Positions 47,515-55,815 of a DNA stretch of 64,000 nucleotides are shown in pieces (positions within the stretch are counted from its first letter, which is position 1; the number at the start of each line of letters is the position of its first letter). Origin of the DNA: Blastomussa wellsi (lineage: Eukaryota > Cnidaria > Anthozoa > Scleractinia > Plerogyridae); contig OX393569.1 of NCBI GenBank assembly GCA_947652115.1, forward strand, positions 12,305,441 to 12,369,440. The letters run 5' to 3'. The notes below the pieces were generated by a model. It was given only the letters and a program-made list of their open reading frames with translations. It searched no databases and was not told where the DNA came from. Made by a program: the position numbers and the translations under genes.

Positions 47515-47908
47515 GGAACGCCCGACGAGCCAAGCGAAAAATACCAACTAAAAATGGTCAAACGGCCACAAATCCATCGCGAATTCCAAGAAGAGATGTT
47601 CTAGTTTCATTTTAACTCAACAACAACTCAGTCCAGGCTCTGTCATCGATGCCAAGAGGCCGTTTGCTTTAAAAAATCCAAGGTAAAAAGATCTCCATTG
47701 TGCCTGTACACGCTCGTCACTGCACACGACCGTTAAAAAACTCCTTGGTAACCCCGCCTCATTAACAAACTATACCTCACCGGAGTACCACACTGTCAAT
47801 TGCTCTCAACAATTATTGTGTTACTCCCCTGGTCCCCTCAGGACGATTGTCGATGGCCGTTTGACCATTTTTAGCTGGTATTTTTCGCATGGCTCGTCGG
47901 GCGTTCCG
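47514..47908. mobile_element. MITE with 55-bp inverted repeats
   Basis: CGGAACGCCCGACGAGCCA followed by GCGAAAAATACCA and AAAAATGGTCAAACGGCCA is repeated in reverse complement at the right end with about two mismatches over 55 bp. The 395-bp element inserts exactly at the end of the MITE on its left and is followed by the 10600-related repeat. Confidence 0.8.
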
Positions 47909-48135
47909 AACTGGAGTGTGCAGCCTTGTTATTTTCTTTGTAGTGGGGAACCCAGAAAGCGATAACTCGCCTAAATGGCCAAGAATCGGCAAAATAAGCG
48001 TTCAGGCAAGAATAAAAACACAATGAAAGAAAGGTAAGGCAATTTTATTTAAGATTTGGCAGTATTTCGGTTTGCTAAAAGGTGTTGTAAAATATTCCCA
48101 TACAAACTCTTATATTTTTGCCATGACAACTATTA
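47905..48135 (+). repeat. Dispersed repeat related to 10600-10850
   Basis: Close copy of 10600-10850 as described there, starting CCGAACTGGAGTGTGCAGCC. Confidence 0.65.
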
Positions 48136-48289
48136 TGCAATATGATCCTTGATCACAACGCTAGCTTGGGCTGCCTGTGCTCAGACACGTTCACGTGCAC
48201 GTGTACTTTTGCGGTTTTATGTTTTGTTATAAGCTGTGGGAAAAATTTTTTTGAATGAATTTTACTGAGAAATAAATGCATTCTTTTGA

Positions 48290-48370
48290 AAACTCGCGAC
48301 TTTTTTCAAACCCGCGACTTTTTCAAAACCCGCGACCCGTGACCATTAGGGAAACTCACTTGGTGTTATC
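48290..48370. repeat. Inverted partner of 44327-44400
   Basis: CTCGCGACTTTTTTCAAACCCGCGAC through CCATTAGGGAAACTCACTTGG reads as the reverse complement of CTTGGTGTGCGTTTCCCTAATGATCGCGGG through GTCGCGAGTTTT at 44327-44400. The pair could be ends of one composite element about 4 kb long, into which LINEs and MITEs inserted. Confidence 0.6.
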
Positions 48371-48484
48371 TGATACGCATCTTGCGGAGATTTTATTTCT
48401 TCGTTGTTTATTTTAATAGCCGCTTTGTTTTCAATTCTGTCCGTGGCGCTTACGTGTGAAACTGTTGTGATTGACACATTTTTC

Positions 48485-48573
48485 GCATTCTAATCGCTCT
48501 TAATAATAATATAATAATAATAATAATCAAGTTAAAGTTCAAGTTCAAGTTTATTTAGAAAATTGAAAGACAC

Positions 48574-48622
<49 letters not shown>
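48485..48622. repeat. (AAT)n microsatellite
   Basis: Interrupted AAT/ATA units, with the longest pure run at about 48573-48621. Confidence 0.95.
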
Positions 48623-48879
48623 TCTTTTATTTATACACGATGAATATTGCAGCATGATGGCATGTACTAAAACCAGCAACACCGGAACACCAGAACACCA
48701 GAATTTTATTTTTGCTGGCGAGGGTTAGCGAGGCAGCACACTATTCTTTTCAATGGGCCAAAAAATCCAAAATTTTTTCGGATGTAAGCCCCGAAGCCCG
48801 CGCTGGAGACTATTATCCGGGACAATTGAAACGACAATCATGCGCACATCTACAGTGGCCCACAAGTGCACTCCGATTT

Positions 48880-49072
48880 CGAAACGACACTCCGAATTCC
48901 AAACCTCACTCCTAATTCTGAATACTCACTCCAAATTCTAAAGCCTCACTCCGAATTCCAAAACCTCACTCCGAATTCCAAAACCTCACTCCGAATTCAA
49001 AAACCTCACTCCCAATTCTAAAACCTCACTCCCAATTCAAAAACCTCACTCCCAATTCTAAAACCTCAGTAG
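48880..49072. repeat. 20-bp minisatellite
   Basis: Eight or more units close to CTCACTCCGAATTCCAAAAC are arranged in tandem; later units read CTCACTCCCAATTCTAAAAC. It lies directly left of the Maverick-like region and could mark or hide its left boundary. Confidence 0.9.
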
Positions 49073-49097
49073 TAATGCATGGCGGTTTGGCCCGTAA

Positions 49098-49503
49098 CCA
49101 ATGAGAGAGCAGCATACAGCACACGCGACGGGTCTCGACCAATCAGAAAGCCGCTCACATGAATTACCCGAGCTACGAACTTTTTAGCGGCCCTAGTTCC
49201 ATGATGGCGTCGCCCATGAGTGGAAAACTGCGCCCCAGCCCTCAACAGAGAAGCTGGACCCGTCTCACGGATTTCCAGGGCTAGCCGTGATCGATAAAAA
49301 TCGATAATGGGATGACGTCACTGCGTAGACGCGTGGAGCGCAGATGTCCTGACTGTAAAGGGGCCATGTTGTAAAAAGGAAGAATGGTGCGGAGCGCGGC
49401 ACTATATGGGTAGAGACAGCCTCGAGGTGGAACGGACCAATCAGCGACGAGATGACGTCACGGCCTCGATACGGCGGCACCAATCAGAAACGAGATGACG
49501 TAA
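49098..49503 (+). promoter_or_regulatory. Clustered CCAAT boxes and CRE motifs
   Basis: CCAAT occurs at 49098, 49139, 49437 and 49480. TGACGTCA occurs at 49313 and 49453, and TGACGTAA at 49496. The last two modules share the arrangement CCAATCAG, a few bases, CGAGATGACGT, so they are duplicated units. CCAAT is bound by NF-Y and TGACGTCA by CREB/ATF proteins. The cluster lies upstream of the TATA box at 49776 and the first plus-strand gene. It is likely a host-factor-dependent promoter or enhancer of the virus-like element. Confidence 0.65.
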
Positions 49504-49775
49504 TGGCTTTCCGGTCCCCCACTCCACAAGGGAGCGTATTATTTTCCAGGCCTTTCGCTAGATGGGGCACTCCCGCGACTCGGCCTGGAACCGATGAGGA
49601 AAGGATCGTCCAGATAGTCAGACCCTTGCAAGATAGGCAGGTACACCGCCTGGAAGACATCGTGAACGAGAACTGAGTTTTTGAATTACGCGCCTCTTAT
49701 ACTTTTTTCTTTTTAAAAAAGAACAGGAAATAGGGGGTGGGGGCCCAGTGGATAATGGGTACGAGTGCAATACCC

Positions 49776-49783
49776 TATAAAAG
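49776..49783 (+). promoter_or_regulatory. TATA box
   Basis: TATAAAAG in the context CCCTATAAAAGGAAC, 48 bp upstream of the ATG at 49824. The distance leaves room for a start site about 30 bp downstream and a very short leader. Confidence 0.7.
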
Positions 49784-49823
49784 GAACTACGTCCAAACGG
49801 TCTCCAAAGTCTTTTGTTGCAAG

Positions 49824-50138
49824 ATGCCCATACCCAGACCCCTTTGTGTTATGGTGACGCTGATCCAACGTACGCTGCCCGAGATGCGCGAAAGAGTTCA
49901 ATTTTCGTACTTGGCTTGTCTCGAGTGGGGGAAGACTGCCCAAGTGAAGGGATACGAAGACAAAATGCAACGAATCAAAAAGATGATAAGAGAGTTGAGT
50001 TATTTGCTGAAGAAATGTAACGCCCCGCTGTCAGGAGGAGGAGGTGCGCAGTACGATATTATCGTGGGTAACCACACCCTTCAAGAGGCAACGGAGTTAA
50101 AGATCAATGAGGCCCAAGAACTTTTGAAAGAGTGTTGA
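49824..50138 (+). CDS. Maverick-like element protein, unknown, 104 aa
   Basis: The ATG at 49824 was chosen because it is the first in frame after the TATA box; frames further upstream precede the likely start site. The product begins MPIPRPLCVMVTLIQ and has a charged, probably helical middle (KGYEDKMQRIKKMIRELSYL), a GGGG linker near residue 72 and a second helix near the end (LQEATELKINEAQELLKEC). No family was recognised. It is the only plus-strand gene in the left part of the element and runs towards the minus-strand array, ending 58 bp from it. Its own promoter suggests separate, perhaps early, expression. Confidence 0.6.
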   Translation: MPIPRPLCVMVTLIQRTLPEMRERVQFSYLACLEWGKTAQVKGYEDKMQRIKKMIRELSYLLKKCNAPLSGGGGAQYDIIVGNHTLQEATELKINEAQELLKEC

Positions 50139-50196
50139 AGAACATCTTTTTAATTGCAAACGATGTAAATATTGCGTCGTGTCTTAGTCCTCCTTT

Positions 50197-50478
50197 TCAT
50201 CCCGCAAAGCCTTTTACGATGCGCGAGATGACTTTTGCCTGTTTCTTGGCCCCAGAACTCAATTGGGACCGCGTGAGGGGTTTTCGTTTTCTTTTTCTTC
50301 TTTCTAACGCTTCCAATCCTTTTTTCGCACCGTACCCTGCAGCTCCGGACAGAGCACCTGCTGCTATGGCCTTTCCTCCGGCCACCAAAGCTGGAATGAG
50401 TGCCGCCAGTGGGAAGAGTCCTCCTTTTTGTCTCTTTCGCGTTGTTCTTCTACCACGACCTGTTCGTCTCCCCTTCAT
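50197..50478 (-). CDS. Small basic protein with glycine/alanine-rich hydrophobic core
   Basis: The 93-residue product starts MKGRRTGRGRRTTRKRQKGG, continues with an Ala/Gly-rich hydrophobic stretch (LIPALVAGGKAIAAGALSG, about residues 27-45) and ends with a second basic region (ERRKRKRKP, then KKQAKVISRIVKG). Small proteins of this design in adenoviruses and Mavericks serve as DNA-condensing core or membrane-active minor capsid proteins. The assignment is by analogy only. It is the last gene of the minus-strand array, 15 bp downstream of the two-transmembrane gene. Confidence 0.65.
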   Translation of the reverse strand: MKGRRTGRGRRTTRKRQKGGLFPLAALIPALVAGGKAIAAGALSGAAGYGAKKGLEALERRKRKRKPLTRSQLSSGAKKQAKVISRIVKGFAG

Positions 50479-50493
50479 TGCCGAAACTGATTC

Positions 50494-51021
50494 TCACACC
50501 TTCGTGCTCTCGCCTTTATCCACGTGATCGTAACGAAATGTTTTTTCGTAATCTTGCATGCACTTGTCGGACACGGGCGGGGTGAAATCGGTGATGGTGT
50601 CGTCCAAGGGTTGCATCTTGATCAAGAATCCGTCCAACTCGTCCATGGGAAGACCTCGTGCGTAGGTTCTCAACTCGATTAACGTCTTGTCGTAGGTGGT
50701 GTAGGCAAAACGACACATGTCGACTTTGAACGAAAACTTTTTGAAATCGTTCCATCCCTTGACCACGGTACCTGCCGCCGACAAACAAGCGATCAGGATG
50801 CTGTTTTCCAACACGGAACCCACGACGATCCCTGCTGCCACTACGATTAAAGCCAACGCGTTCAAACAACCGTGACACCGTTTGAAATGGTAAAACATCT
50901 GACGATGACACCACCATTGACGATGGTAAAACGCAAAGAGTCCGTCCAACTTGTACAATAATTTGCGGTCCAAGGGGCACTTGGCGTGGATCCCGTTCAA
51001 GAGTGAGACCTGTCGTTCCAT
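50494..51021 (-). CDS. Two-transmembrane protein, SLATT-like layout
   Basis: The 175-residue product has an N-terminal His/Trp/Arg-rich helix (FYHRQWWCHRQMFYHFKRC, residues 31-49), two adjacent hydrophobic segments (about 52-71 and 74-90) separated by LENS, and then a charged helix with WNDFKKFSFKVDMCRFAY. This order resembles SLATT-type two-helix membrane proteins, known from bacterial defence-associated modules and also seen in eukaryotic genomes. The similarity is structural impression only. The start codon lies one base after the stop of the upstream gene. It may form a membrane pore or act in virion assembly or exit. Confidence 0.6.
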   Translation of the reverse strand: MERQVSLLNGIHAKCPLDRKLLYKLDGLFAFYHRQWWCHRQMFYHFKRCHGCLNALALIVVAAGIVVGSVLENSILIACLSAAGTVVKGWNDFKKFSFKVDMCRFAYTTYDKTLIELRTYARGLPMDELDGFLIKMQPLDDTITDFTPPVSDKCMQDYEKTFRYDHVDKGESTKV

Positions 51022-51022
51022 C

Positions 51023-51616
51023 TCAATCGCTCACTTGCGTAGAAGTGCGTCGCACGCTCGGTCTGCCTCCGTCTTTGTAGGTCGTGGTGATGGTGTTGTT
51101 GGTCGTGATGCCGGCTATGCGTCGTCCAGCTGCCGATTGACTTTGATCGTTTAACAACAGCTGCAATTGTCTCTGCAATTCGTCTTGATTCATTCTCGTC
51201 GGTTTTCTAGGTGTACTGCTGCTGCTACTGCTACTGCTACTCGAGGGAAGATGCCTACGAGGGCTCTTGTGCGGGACCGTGGGTCTCGCGGGTTGTGTAC
51301 CTATGCCTGCCGGAGAAGGAGTCGAGAAAACGGGTGTGGGTGGAGAACCTACGCCAGGCCTGCCGTAGGCGTTTTGCATCATCTGGTCCACGTGTGTGGG
51401 ACTCAAGGCAGCCATGATGTCTTGGTCTCGTATGTCGTCCATGGCTTGCAACTGTTGACGATCCACTGCAGACGGATCCAGTCGATCCAAATCTAGGGTG
51501 TCGATGGCATGAGGGCTCAAAGGCGACATGGTTAACGCCATGTGAATGAGGTTCCCCATGGACGGTACGTCGGGAGATCTGCCCACGCCAACCGAAGGTA
51601 ACGCTTCCTCAGCCAT
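51023..51616 (-). CDS. Low-complexity Ser/Pro-rich protein, unknown
   Basis: The 197-residue product begins MAEEALPSVGVGRSPDVPSM, has an Asp/Leu-rich part (IDTLDLDRLDPSAVDRQQLQ, about residues 38-57), a run of ten Ser near residue 125 and a C-terminal RQLQLLLNDQS helix. It looks largely disordered. No family was recognised. It overlaps the end of the gene upstream by 8 bases and is followed almost directly by the two-transmembrane gene, so it belongs to the same transcription unit. Confidence 0.6.
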   Translation of the reverse strand: MAEEALPSVGVGRSPDVPSMGNLIHMALTMSPLSPHAIDTLDLDRLDPSAVDRQQLQAMDDIRDQDIMAALSPTHVDQMMQNAYGRPGVGSPPTPVFSTPSPAGIGTQPARPTVPHKSPRRHLPSSSSSSSSSSTPRKPTRMNQDELQRQLQLLLNDQSQSAAGRRIAGITTNNTITTTYKDGGRPSVRRTSTQVSD

Positions 51617-51860
51617 CGCGTAACGATTGAATCAATTCTCTGAAGTAAGTCTCGTTATATGCTCGTACCAGATCGTCCACGTCCTCCCACGTCTTACACG
51701 TCGTCCCCAATCGCGTCATGGCGTCGCGATCCATGTCGTCGGGCTTCATCTGTCTCAAGTGTCGCTTGCATCGGTGCAGGAACCTGCACCACAACACGTC
51801 GCGTAGCTGCATCACAGATAGCCTAGGTCGCGGACGGGCGCGTGATGAAAGTACGTCCAA
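51609..51860 (-). CDS. Small unknown protein, 83 aa
   Basis: The product has an Arg-rich N-terminus with LRDVLWCRFLHRCKRHLRQM and a charged C-terminal half with TWEDVDDLVRAYNETYFREL. It is predicted to be helical. The start at 51860 gives an open frame that overlaps the next gene by 8 bases (ATGGCTGA), which supports translation of both. No family was recognised. A stretch of 108 bp separates it from the ATPase stop. Confidence 0.55.
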   Translation of the reverse strand: MDVLSSRARPRPRLSVMQLRDVLWCRFLHRCKRHLRQMKPDDMDRDAMTRLGTTCKTWEDVDDLVRAYNETYFRELIQSLRDG

Positions 51861-51968
51861 TCTCTTCGTTTGGCGTTACTTAAACAACCCACGAACACAC
51901 CTCTACGACGCCTCCCGATACGAATCGCGGATGGGGGTGTCTTTTTCTTCAAGAAGAAAGAACGATGG

Positions 51969-52670
51969 TTATGGGTCATCGTCTTCTTCGAACTGATAAC
52001 ATCGCACGTATCCCTCGTCTTTTAACAAGTGGCTGAGGAGTCGTCGATCGTCGCTGCTGGCAGGATGCAAGTCCAAGACCATGTAACCGAAAGGCTTGTC
52101 CGTCACTCGTCTGTACCTGTCTTTCCACTTATTCGGAAACGCTTGAAGCACCAAGTTTCGAAATCCCAATTGGTCGCGAGGGTTCTTGAACGCTACCACG
52201 TAATGCGCGTTTCTCGAAATGCTCTTGGCGTACTTGCCGGGCGGGAACATGTCTTGACACAAGTACAACACCGTGATGTTTTGATGATGAGAGTGTTTGG
52301 TGAATAGATCGAGCACGCGTTTGTCACTGCCTCCTTCGTCCATCAAATCGTCCATCACCAGTACGCCTCCTTTGGGAAACCACTTTTTCAAATCGTTCGT
52401 GTCTGGAAAGCCTTCGTGGAATTTGATGCCTCTTCGCTGCATGTCCTCGAATTTGTCCTGCCACGCGCCGTAATAGTATTGTACGACCTGGGGAGACGAC
52501 CCGGACAAGTCGGCGTTTTCCGTCAAGAGTTTGGAAGTGAAGACCGTCTTACCGCAGCCCGACAATCCAACGATCAAGATGTTGCACGGACAGTTGAAGG
52601 TGAACGATTCACCTCGATCCATTGGTACAGAGTGACTACAGGGTTCGTTTTCACACGTCTTTATTAACAT
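51969..52670 (-). CDS. Genome-packaging ATPase (FtsK/HerA-type)
   Basis: The 233-residue product has Walker A GLSGCGKT at residues 35-42, Walker B VLVMDDLMDE at 103-112 and a downstream polar motif region (NITVLYLCQDMFPPGKYAKS). Length and motif spacing fit the A32-like packaging ATPases of Mavericks, adintoviruses and poxviruses. The enzyme would drive DNA into preformed capsids. ATG at 52670 was preferred to the frame extension two codons upstream. It overlaps the protease stop by 7 bases. The frame is open with all motifs present. Confidence 0.9.
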   Translation of the reverse strand: MLIKTCENEPCSHSVPMDRGESFTFNCPCNILIVGLSGCGKTVFTSKLLTENADLSGSSPQVVQYYYGAWQDKFEDMQRRGIKFHEGFPDTNDLKKWFPKGGVLVMDDLMDEGGSDKRVLDLFTKHSHHQNITVLYLCQDMFPPGKYAKSISRNAHYVVAFKNPRDQLGFRNLVLQAFPNKWKDRYRRVTDKPFGYMVLDLHPASSDDRRLLSHLLKDEGYVRCYQFEEDDDP

Positions 52671-53200
52671 TCGCAAAACAAGTGATTTACACCGCCGTGC
52701 GATCGCACGGTGTTCTGAACGTGAGGTCGTTTACAAACGTCGTGCCATCCTAAGGCTCTTACTATTTTTTCTCGTAACATCTGGCCTACTTTGTGGTCGT
52801 TGGCTGCGTAATCGTGTTTGGAGAATCGATTTACAAAGTATTGCATGCTTCCGTTTCTGGCTTTCAAACTCAAATACAACAGGGCGTAATCGCCGCAACT
52901 CTTGCTGAACAGCGACTGTAAACTCTGTCCATTGCGGATCACGTACTTCCAATGTTTCTTTAACCACGCTTGCAACGGTCCCGCGGTCTGGTACGCCTCC
53001 AAAGGTAACGCGTAACTGTCCATCACCTCGCACACGTTGCCTTCGGTCCACAGGGAGATCCAATGGCGACCCGGTAAGTCGGACGGATCCGTGTTGACGA
53101 TGTAACCCCTAGGCACGTCTTTGCGAGGGATCGACGGTAATTCGTCGTGAAAATGCGGTTTCAACACGGGGTCTGCTTCTGCCAAATGGTCCAACTGCAT
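52664..53200 (-). CDS. Adenain-like maturation cysteine protease
   Basis: The 178-residue product shows the adenovirus-protease order: His46 in PGRHWISLW, Asp61 in EVMDSYA, Gln95 and Cys102 in QSLFSKSCGDYALLYL, with Gln seven residues before Cys as in adenain. It should cleave capsid and core precursors during virion maturation. ATG 53200 begins MQLDHLAEADP, 23 bp after the capsid stop; the longer frame upstream overlaps the capsid gene out of frame and was rejected. The catalytic set is complete, implying recent purifying selection or recent arrival. Confidence 0.9.
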   Translation of the reverse strand: MQLDHLAEADPVLKPHFHDELPSIPRKDVPRGYIVNTDPSDLPGRHWISLWTEGNVCEVMDSYALPLEAYQTAGPLQAWLKKHWKYVIRNGQSLQSLFSKSCGDYALLYLSLKARNGSMQYFVNRFSKHDYAANDHKVGQMLREKIVRALGWHDVCKRPHVQNTVRSHGGVNHLFCEC

Positions 53201-53223
53201 GTTGTTCAGGGCCACGCGTTGAA

Positions 53224-54384
53224 TCAGCGTTCGTACACGTTGTACAGGACGGCTTTGTTGGCGTCGACTTCTGACAGGTTTTCGAATTCGCCGTACACCA
53301 CGACGGTGATGTTGACTCCTGGATTGGCACCGAAATTCAGGACCAGCTGCACCTCTCCGCTCTGTTTGGGATTCAACACGGGACTGTCCAAACATCCGTT
53401 GGCCACGTTGTCAAATACGAACAGCGTGCTGTTCCTGCCTTGTCCCCATTCGTCGCTCCTCACCATGTTTCCTTTCTTTCGGCACAGACACCCCGTGGCT
53501 TGCAGGAACCTGAAGTATCCTCTCAGATCCTTGCTGTCGTCGTCGTGCACCAGTTCCAACGTCGCGTACGGGTACTCTTCTCCTCTCACCAATTGGCGAA
53601 TGCTGCTCAAACCGAATTTCTGGAAATTGAAGGGGTTGGTGGCCAACGTGCAGGTGAAAGCCGCCATACCCACCACCAAGCGGTTCGGTAATCTGCCTTG
53701 AAACAGGTTGTTGATCTCGAAGCGTTGTACGTTGCGTTTCACGCCTGGCACCAAGACCTTGTCCATGTGAAACACTTCGATGTGGGGCGTGAAGCGCAAC
53801 ACGTGCACGGTACCTCCCAGGTACTTGGCTCTTTCGGCTTTGAGGGCTTTCACGGTTTCTTGTTGAGTGACCGACAGAGCCTCGAAGGCGGCGTGAGGCG
53901 CGGCATCGTCCAGGTTGTTGGCCGTGAACGTGTTGGGACAGTCGATGCCGTTGTACCAGCCTTGAGGTTTCAAGTTGGTGTCGCCGTCGTCTCTGTCGTG
54001 GTTCAGCAACGTTTCGAGGTAGGCTTTGTAATGGTACGTGTCGGTCTGAGGGCTGATCAAGGTTCCGTTGAGTTTGACGTTGATCTGTTTGAAAAAGGTG
54101 TGCGCCAAGTTGTTGACGGGAAACACGTTGTCTGCCGCTGCGTAATTGGTACCGTCCGCTGCTTTCTTCAACCTCAATTCCACTTCGAAGTAACTGCGAC
54201 TCAAATCGATGTAATCTTCTTGCAGATTGACCTGAAAGTCCACGGGGTTGATTCCTGTGGTAAAGGTCTGGATGGGTACCATGCGAAAACTGGAGATGCT
54301 GACATCGGTGGGTGGGACGCGGAACAGATCCAATTTCGGATTGGACACGCCCGCCGATCCGTTCAAAGGCACGAGATCTGTCAT
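53224..54384 (-). CDS. Major capsid protein candidate (F54H12.2 family)
   Basis: The 386-residue product begins MTDLVPLNG and contains PKLDLFRVPPTDVSISSF, then DFQVNLQEDYIDLSRSYFEV and NLAHTFFKQINVKLNGTLIS, and ends in beta-rich sequence. The LDLF-VPPT start and the DYIDL block match proteins annotated as F54H12.2-like in invertebrate genomes, a family carried by Mavericks and believed to form a double-jelly-roll capsid. The position between small basic proteins and the protease fits. ATG at 54384 overlaps the upstream stop by one ATGA. The open frame continues upstream, but in the frame of neighbouring genes' antisense and without homology. It is intact. Confidence 0.8.
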   Translation of the reverse strand: MTDLVPLNGSAGVSNPKLDLFRVPPTDVSISSFRMVPIQTFTTGINPVDFQVNLQEDYIDLSRSYFEVELRLKKAADGTNYAAADNVFPVNNLAHTFFKQINVKLNGTLISPQTDTYHYKAYLETLLNHDRDDGDTNLKPQGWYNGIDCPNTFTANNLDDAAPHAAFEALSVTQQETVKALKAERAKYLGGTVHVLRFTPHIEVFHMDKVLVPGVKRNVQRFEINNLFQGRLPNRLVVGMAAFTCTLATNPFNFQKFGLSSIRQLVRGEEYPYATLELVHDDDSKDLRGYFRFLQATGCLCRKKGNMVRSDEWGQGRNSTLFVFDNVANGCLDSPVLNPKQSGEVQLVLNFGANPGVNITVVVYGEFENLSEVDANKAVLYNVYER

Positions 54385-54581
54385 CGTTTTCGTTTGCGTT
54401 GACGTCTGGGAATGAACGTACCTCCGCGTTGACGTCGCTCTTTTATAGGATACTGTCGCTGCAGTTGTTTCACCAAGTCGGTCCAAGGTAATCGAGCGGC
54501 GGCGGCGCCGGACCAAAGCGTCCCACCTCGTTGACTTATTTTCCTTATCCGTTTCACGCGTCTGGAATAGATAGGATTCAT
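54381..54581 (-). CDS. Small Arg-rich protein, possible core protein
   Basis: The 66-residue product starts MNPIYSRRVKRIRKISQRGG and ends RQRKRKR. GG pairs occur at RISQRGG and RRQRGGT, the sort of sites adenain-like enzymes cut, though the hydrophobic residue normally four before the cut is absent. ATG 54581 shares a base with the stop of the preceding gene (TGATG). It probably binds DNA in the virion. A GTG one codon earlier is also open but was not preferred. Confidence 0.6.
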   Translation of the reverse strand: MNPIYSRRVKRIRKISQRGGTLWSGAAAARLPWTDLVKQLQRQYPIKERRQRGGTFIPRRQRKRKR

Positions 54582-54793
54582 CACGAACCAAACAAATCGT
54601 TAATGCCTCTCTTGAGTCTCTTGGTGGCTTCTCTTTCTATCGTACGTTTCACCGTGCGTTTCGCTCCTCTCTTGGCTCCAGCGACGGCAGCGGAAATGTT
54701 GACGGGTAGACCCAACGGACCCCTTTTTAAACCTCGCCAACCTTCTCGGGCGGTGGAGGAAAGGATGCCTTTGAAGAAACTACCTCCTCTCAT
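54581..54793 (-). CDS. Small basic protein, possible minor capsid or core protein
   Basis: The 70-residue product starts MRGGSFFKGILSSTAREGW and has an Ala/Lys/Arg-rich part (AAVAGAKRGAKRTVKRTIER) before RGINDLFGS. It overlaps the genes on both sides by ATGA or TGATG junctions. The combination of an amphipathic N-terminus and a basic tail recalls adenovirus minor core proteins, but no family match is claimed. Confidence 0.6.
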   Translation of the reverse strand: MRGGSFFKGILSSTAREGWRGLKRGPLGLPVNISAAVAGAKRGAKRTVKRTIEREATKRLKRGINDLFGS

Positions 54794-55815
54794 TCTCGCT
54801 TGAAATGCAACGTCAAGATGGTCCTGCCTTCAACACCGAATGTGGTCAAGGGTCCGTTCGTCTCGGCCACTTGCGTTTCGATAATGTCCAACGTGTCCTT
54901 GCGCACCGGAATATATTGCACGTGGAGCGGTTTGAAGTAAGCGCTGCCTTGTCCTTTTCTCACGTACTTGACTTCTCGCAACAGATCGGTGACTTGATCG
55001 CCCACCACCGAACTCTGTGCCACGTCCGAGTACATGAACAGAGATCGTGACGCCGTGGTCCCCAACACGTGTCCAAATGCTTTGTTCAAGTTGATGAATC
55101 GCCAGTTGCAGTAATAGCTCAATTTGAGTGAATCCTGGTCAACCGCCCACAACGAGACATTATCATCTTTATCTTTGACGTCGGCATAATTGATGTTGAT
55201 ATTGGGGATGGTGTTGGTGAAAACCGCCATGAGAAGGTTTGGTCCCAACTTCCTTTCATCTTCAGACAACCACCCCATCTTTACGGCCAGGTGTTTGTTG
55301 ATCTGGAATGCAGGAGGTTCTCCTTTTCGGGTGATGTCTGTGTTGTCCATGACCAATTCGTCTCCTTCCCACTTGAACTGTATGTACGAGCGCTTGTTGT
55401 CTATCGGACTGGTATATTTGCTACCCAGCTTTGGACCACCGTAGGCTGTGAATTTTTTCTGATCGTAGAAATTCACCACGCTTTTCATGAATTCCACACA
55501 GTTCATCGTAGAAAACACGTTGTTCAAGTTGTGGAGATTCACTTTGCTGGTCCCGACGGTGAATCGGCTGCCCTGATAAGGTTTATTGTCGTTGTCTCTG
55601 ACCCTGAAGAGGATGGTTTCTGGATCGTCGGTCACGGCCGGAATGGTCACTTTGGCATCGGGTAAGGCAATGCTGCTCAATCCTACTTTCCAACCTTGTC
55701 CTTCCAAACGAATGGGGTTGGGTAGTCGCACCTTGAAGTGATTGTTCGCGTTGTCGGGATATTCGCCGCGACTGCTGTCGCTGGGTAACGTGAGGTAAAA
55801 CTCTTCACCAGGCAT
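54790..55815 (-). CDS. Virion-protein candidate, paralog B (341 aa)
   Basis: The product begins MPGEEFYLTLPSDSSRGEYP and contains NNHFKVRLPNPIRLEGQGWK then VGLSSIALPDAK, a pattern shared with the neighbouring gene at 55805-56805 and common in cnidarian Maverick-like loci. The C-terminal part (HVQYIPVRKDTLDIIETQV, ending LTLHFKRE) is also shared with the paralog (RYMPVRGDLLDIIEI, VVTLHFKYAW). The protein is beta-rich in appearance. A role as minor capsid (penton-like) or fibre protein is inferred from position before the core and capsid genes. It overlaps the upstream paralog by 11 bases and is intact. Confidence 0.75.
   Translation of the reverse strand: MPGEEFYLTLPSDSSRGEYPDNANNHFKVRLPNPIRLEGQGWKVGLSSIALPDAKVTIPAVTDDPETILFRVRDNDNKPYQGSRFTVGTSKVNLHNLNNVFSTMNCVEFMKSVVNFYDQKKFTAYGGPKLGSKYTSPIDNKRSYIQFKWEGDELVMDNTDITRKGEPPAFQINKHLAVKMGWLSEDERKLGPNLLMAVFTNTIPNININYADVKDKDDNVSLWAVDQDSLKLSYYCNWRFINLNKAFGHVLGTTASRSLFMYSDVAQSSVVGDQVTDLLREVKYVRKGQGSAYFKPLHVQYIPVRKDTLDIIETQVAETNGPLTTFGVEGRTILTLHFKRE

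Noticed and set aside
48485..49072. CRISPR-like array
   Set aside because: The units are direct simple or 20-bp repeats without spacers.
52664..53395. 243-codon reading of the protease
   Set aside because: The first 65 codons lie over the capsid gene and are Arg/Gln-rich; the protease fold is complete from ATG 53200.
53698..54402. 234-codon plus-strand frame opposite the capsid gene
   Set aside because: It is the antisense shadow of the capsid frame; the minus frame has family similarity and overlapping neighbours.
53224..54591. Longer 455-codon reading of the capsid gene
   Set aside because: The extra 69 N-terminal codons overlap the small Arg-rich gene in another frame. ATG 54384 with an ATGA overlap fits the layout better.
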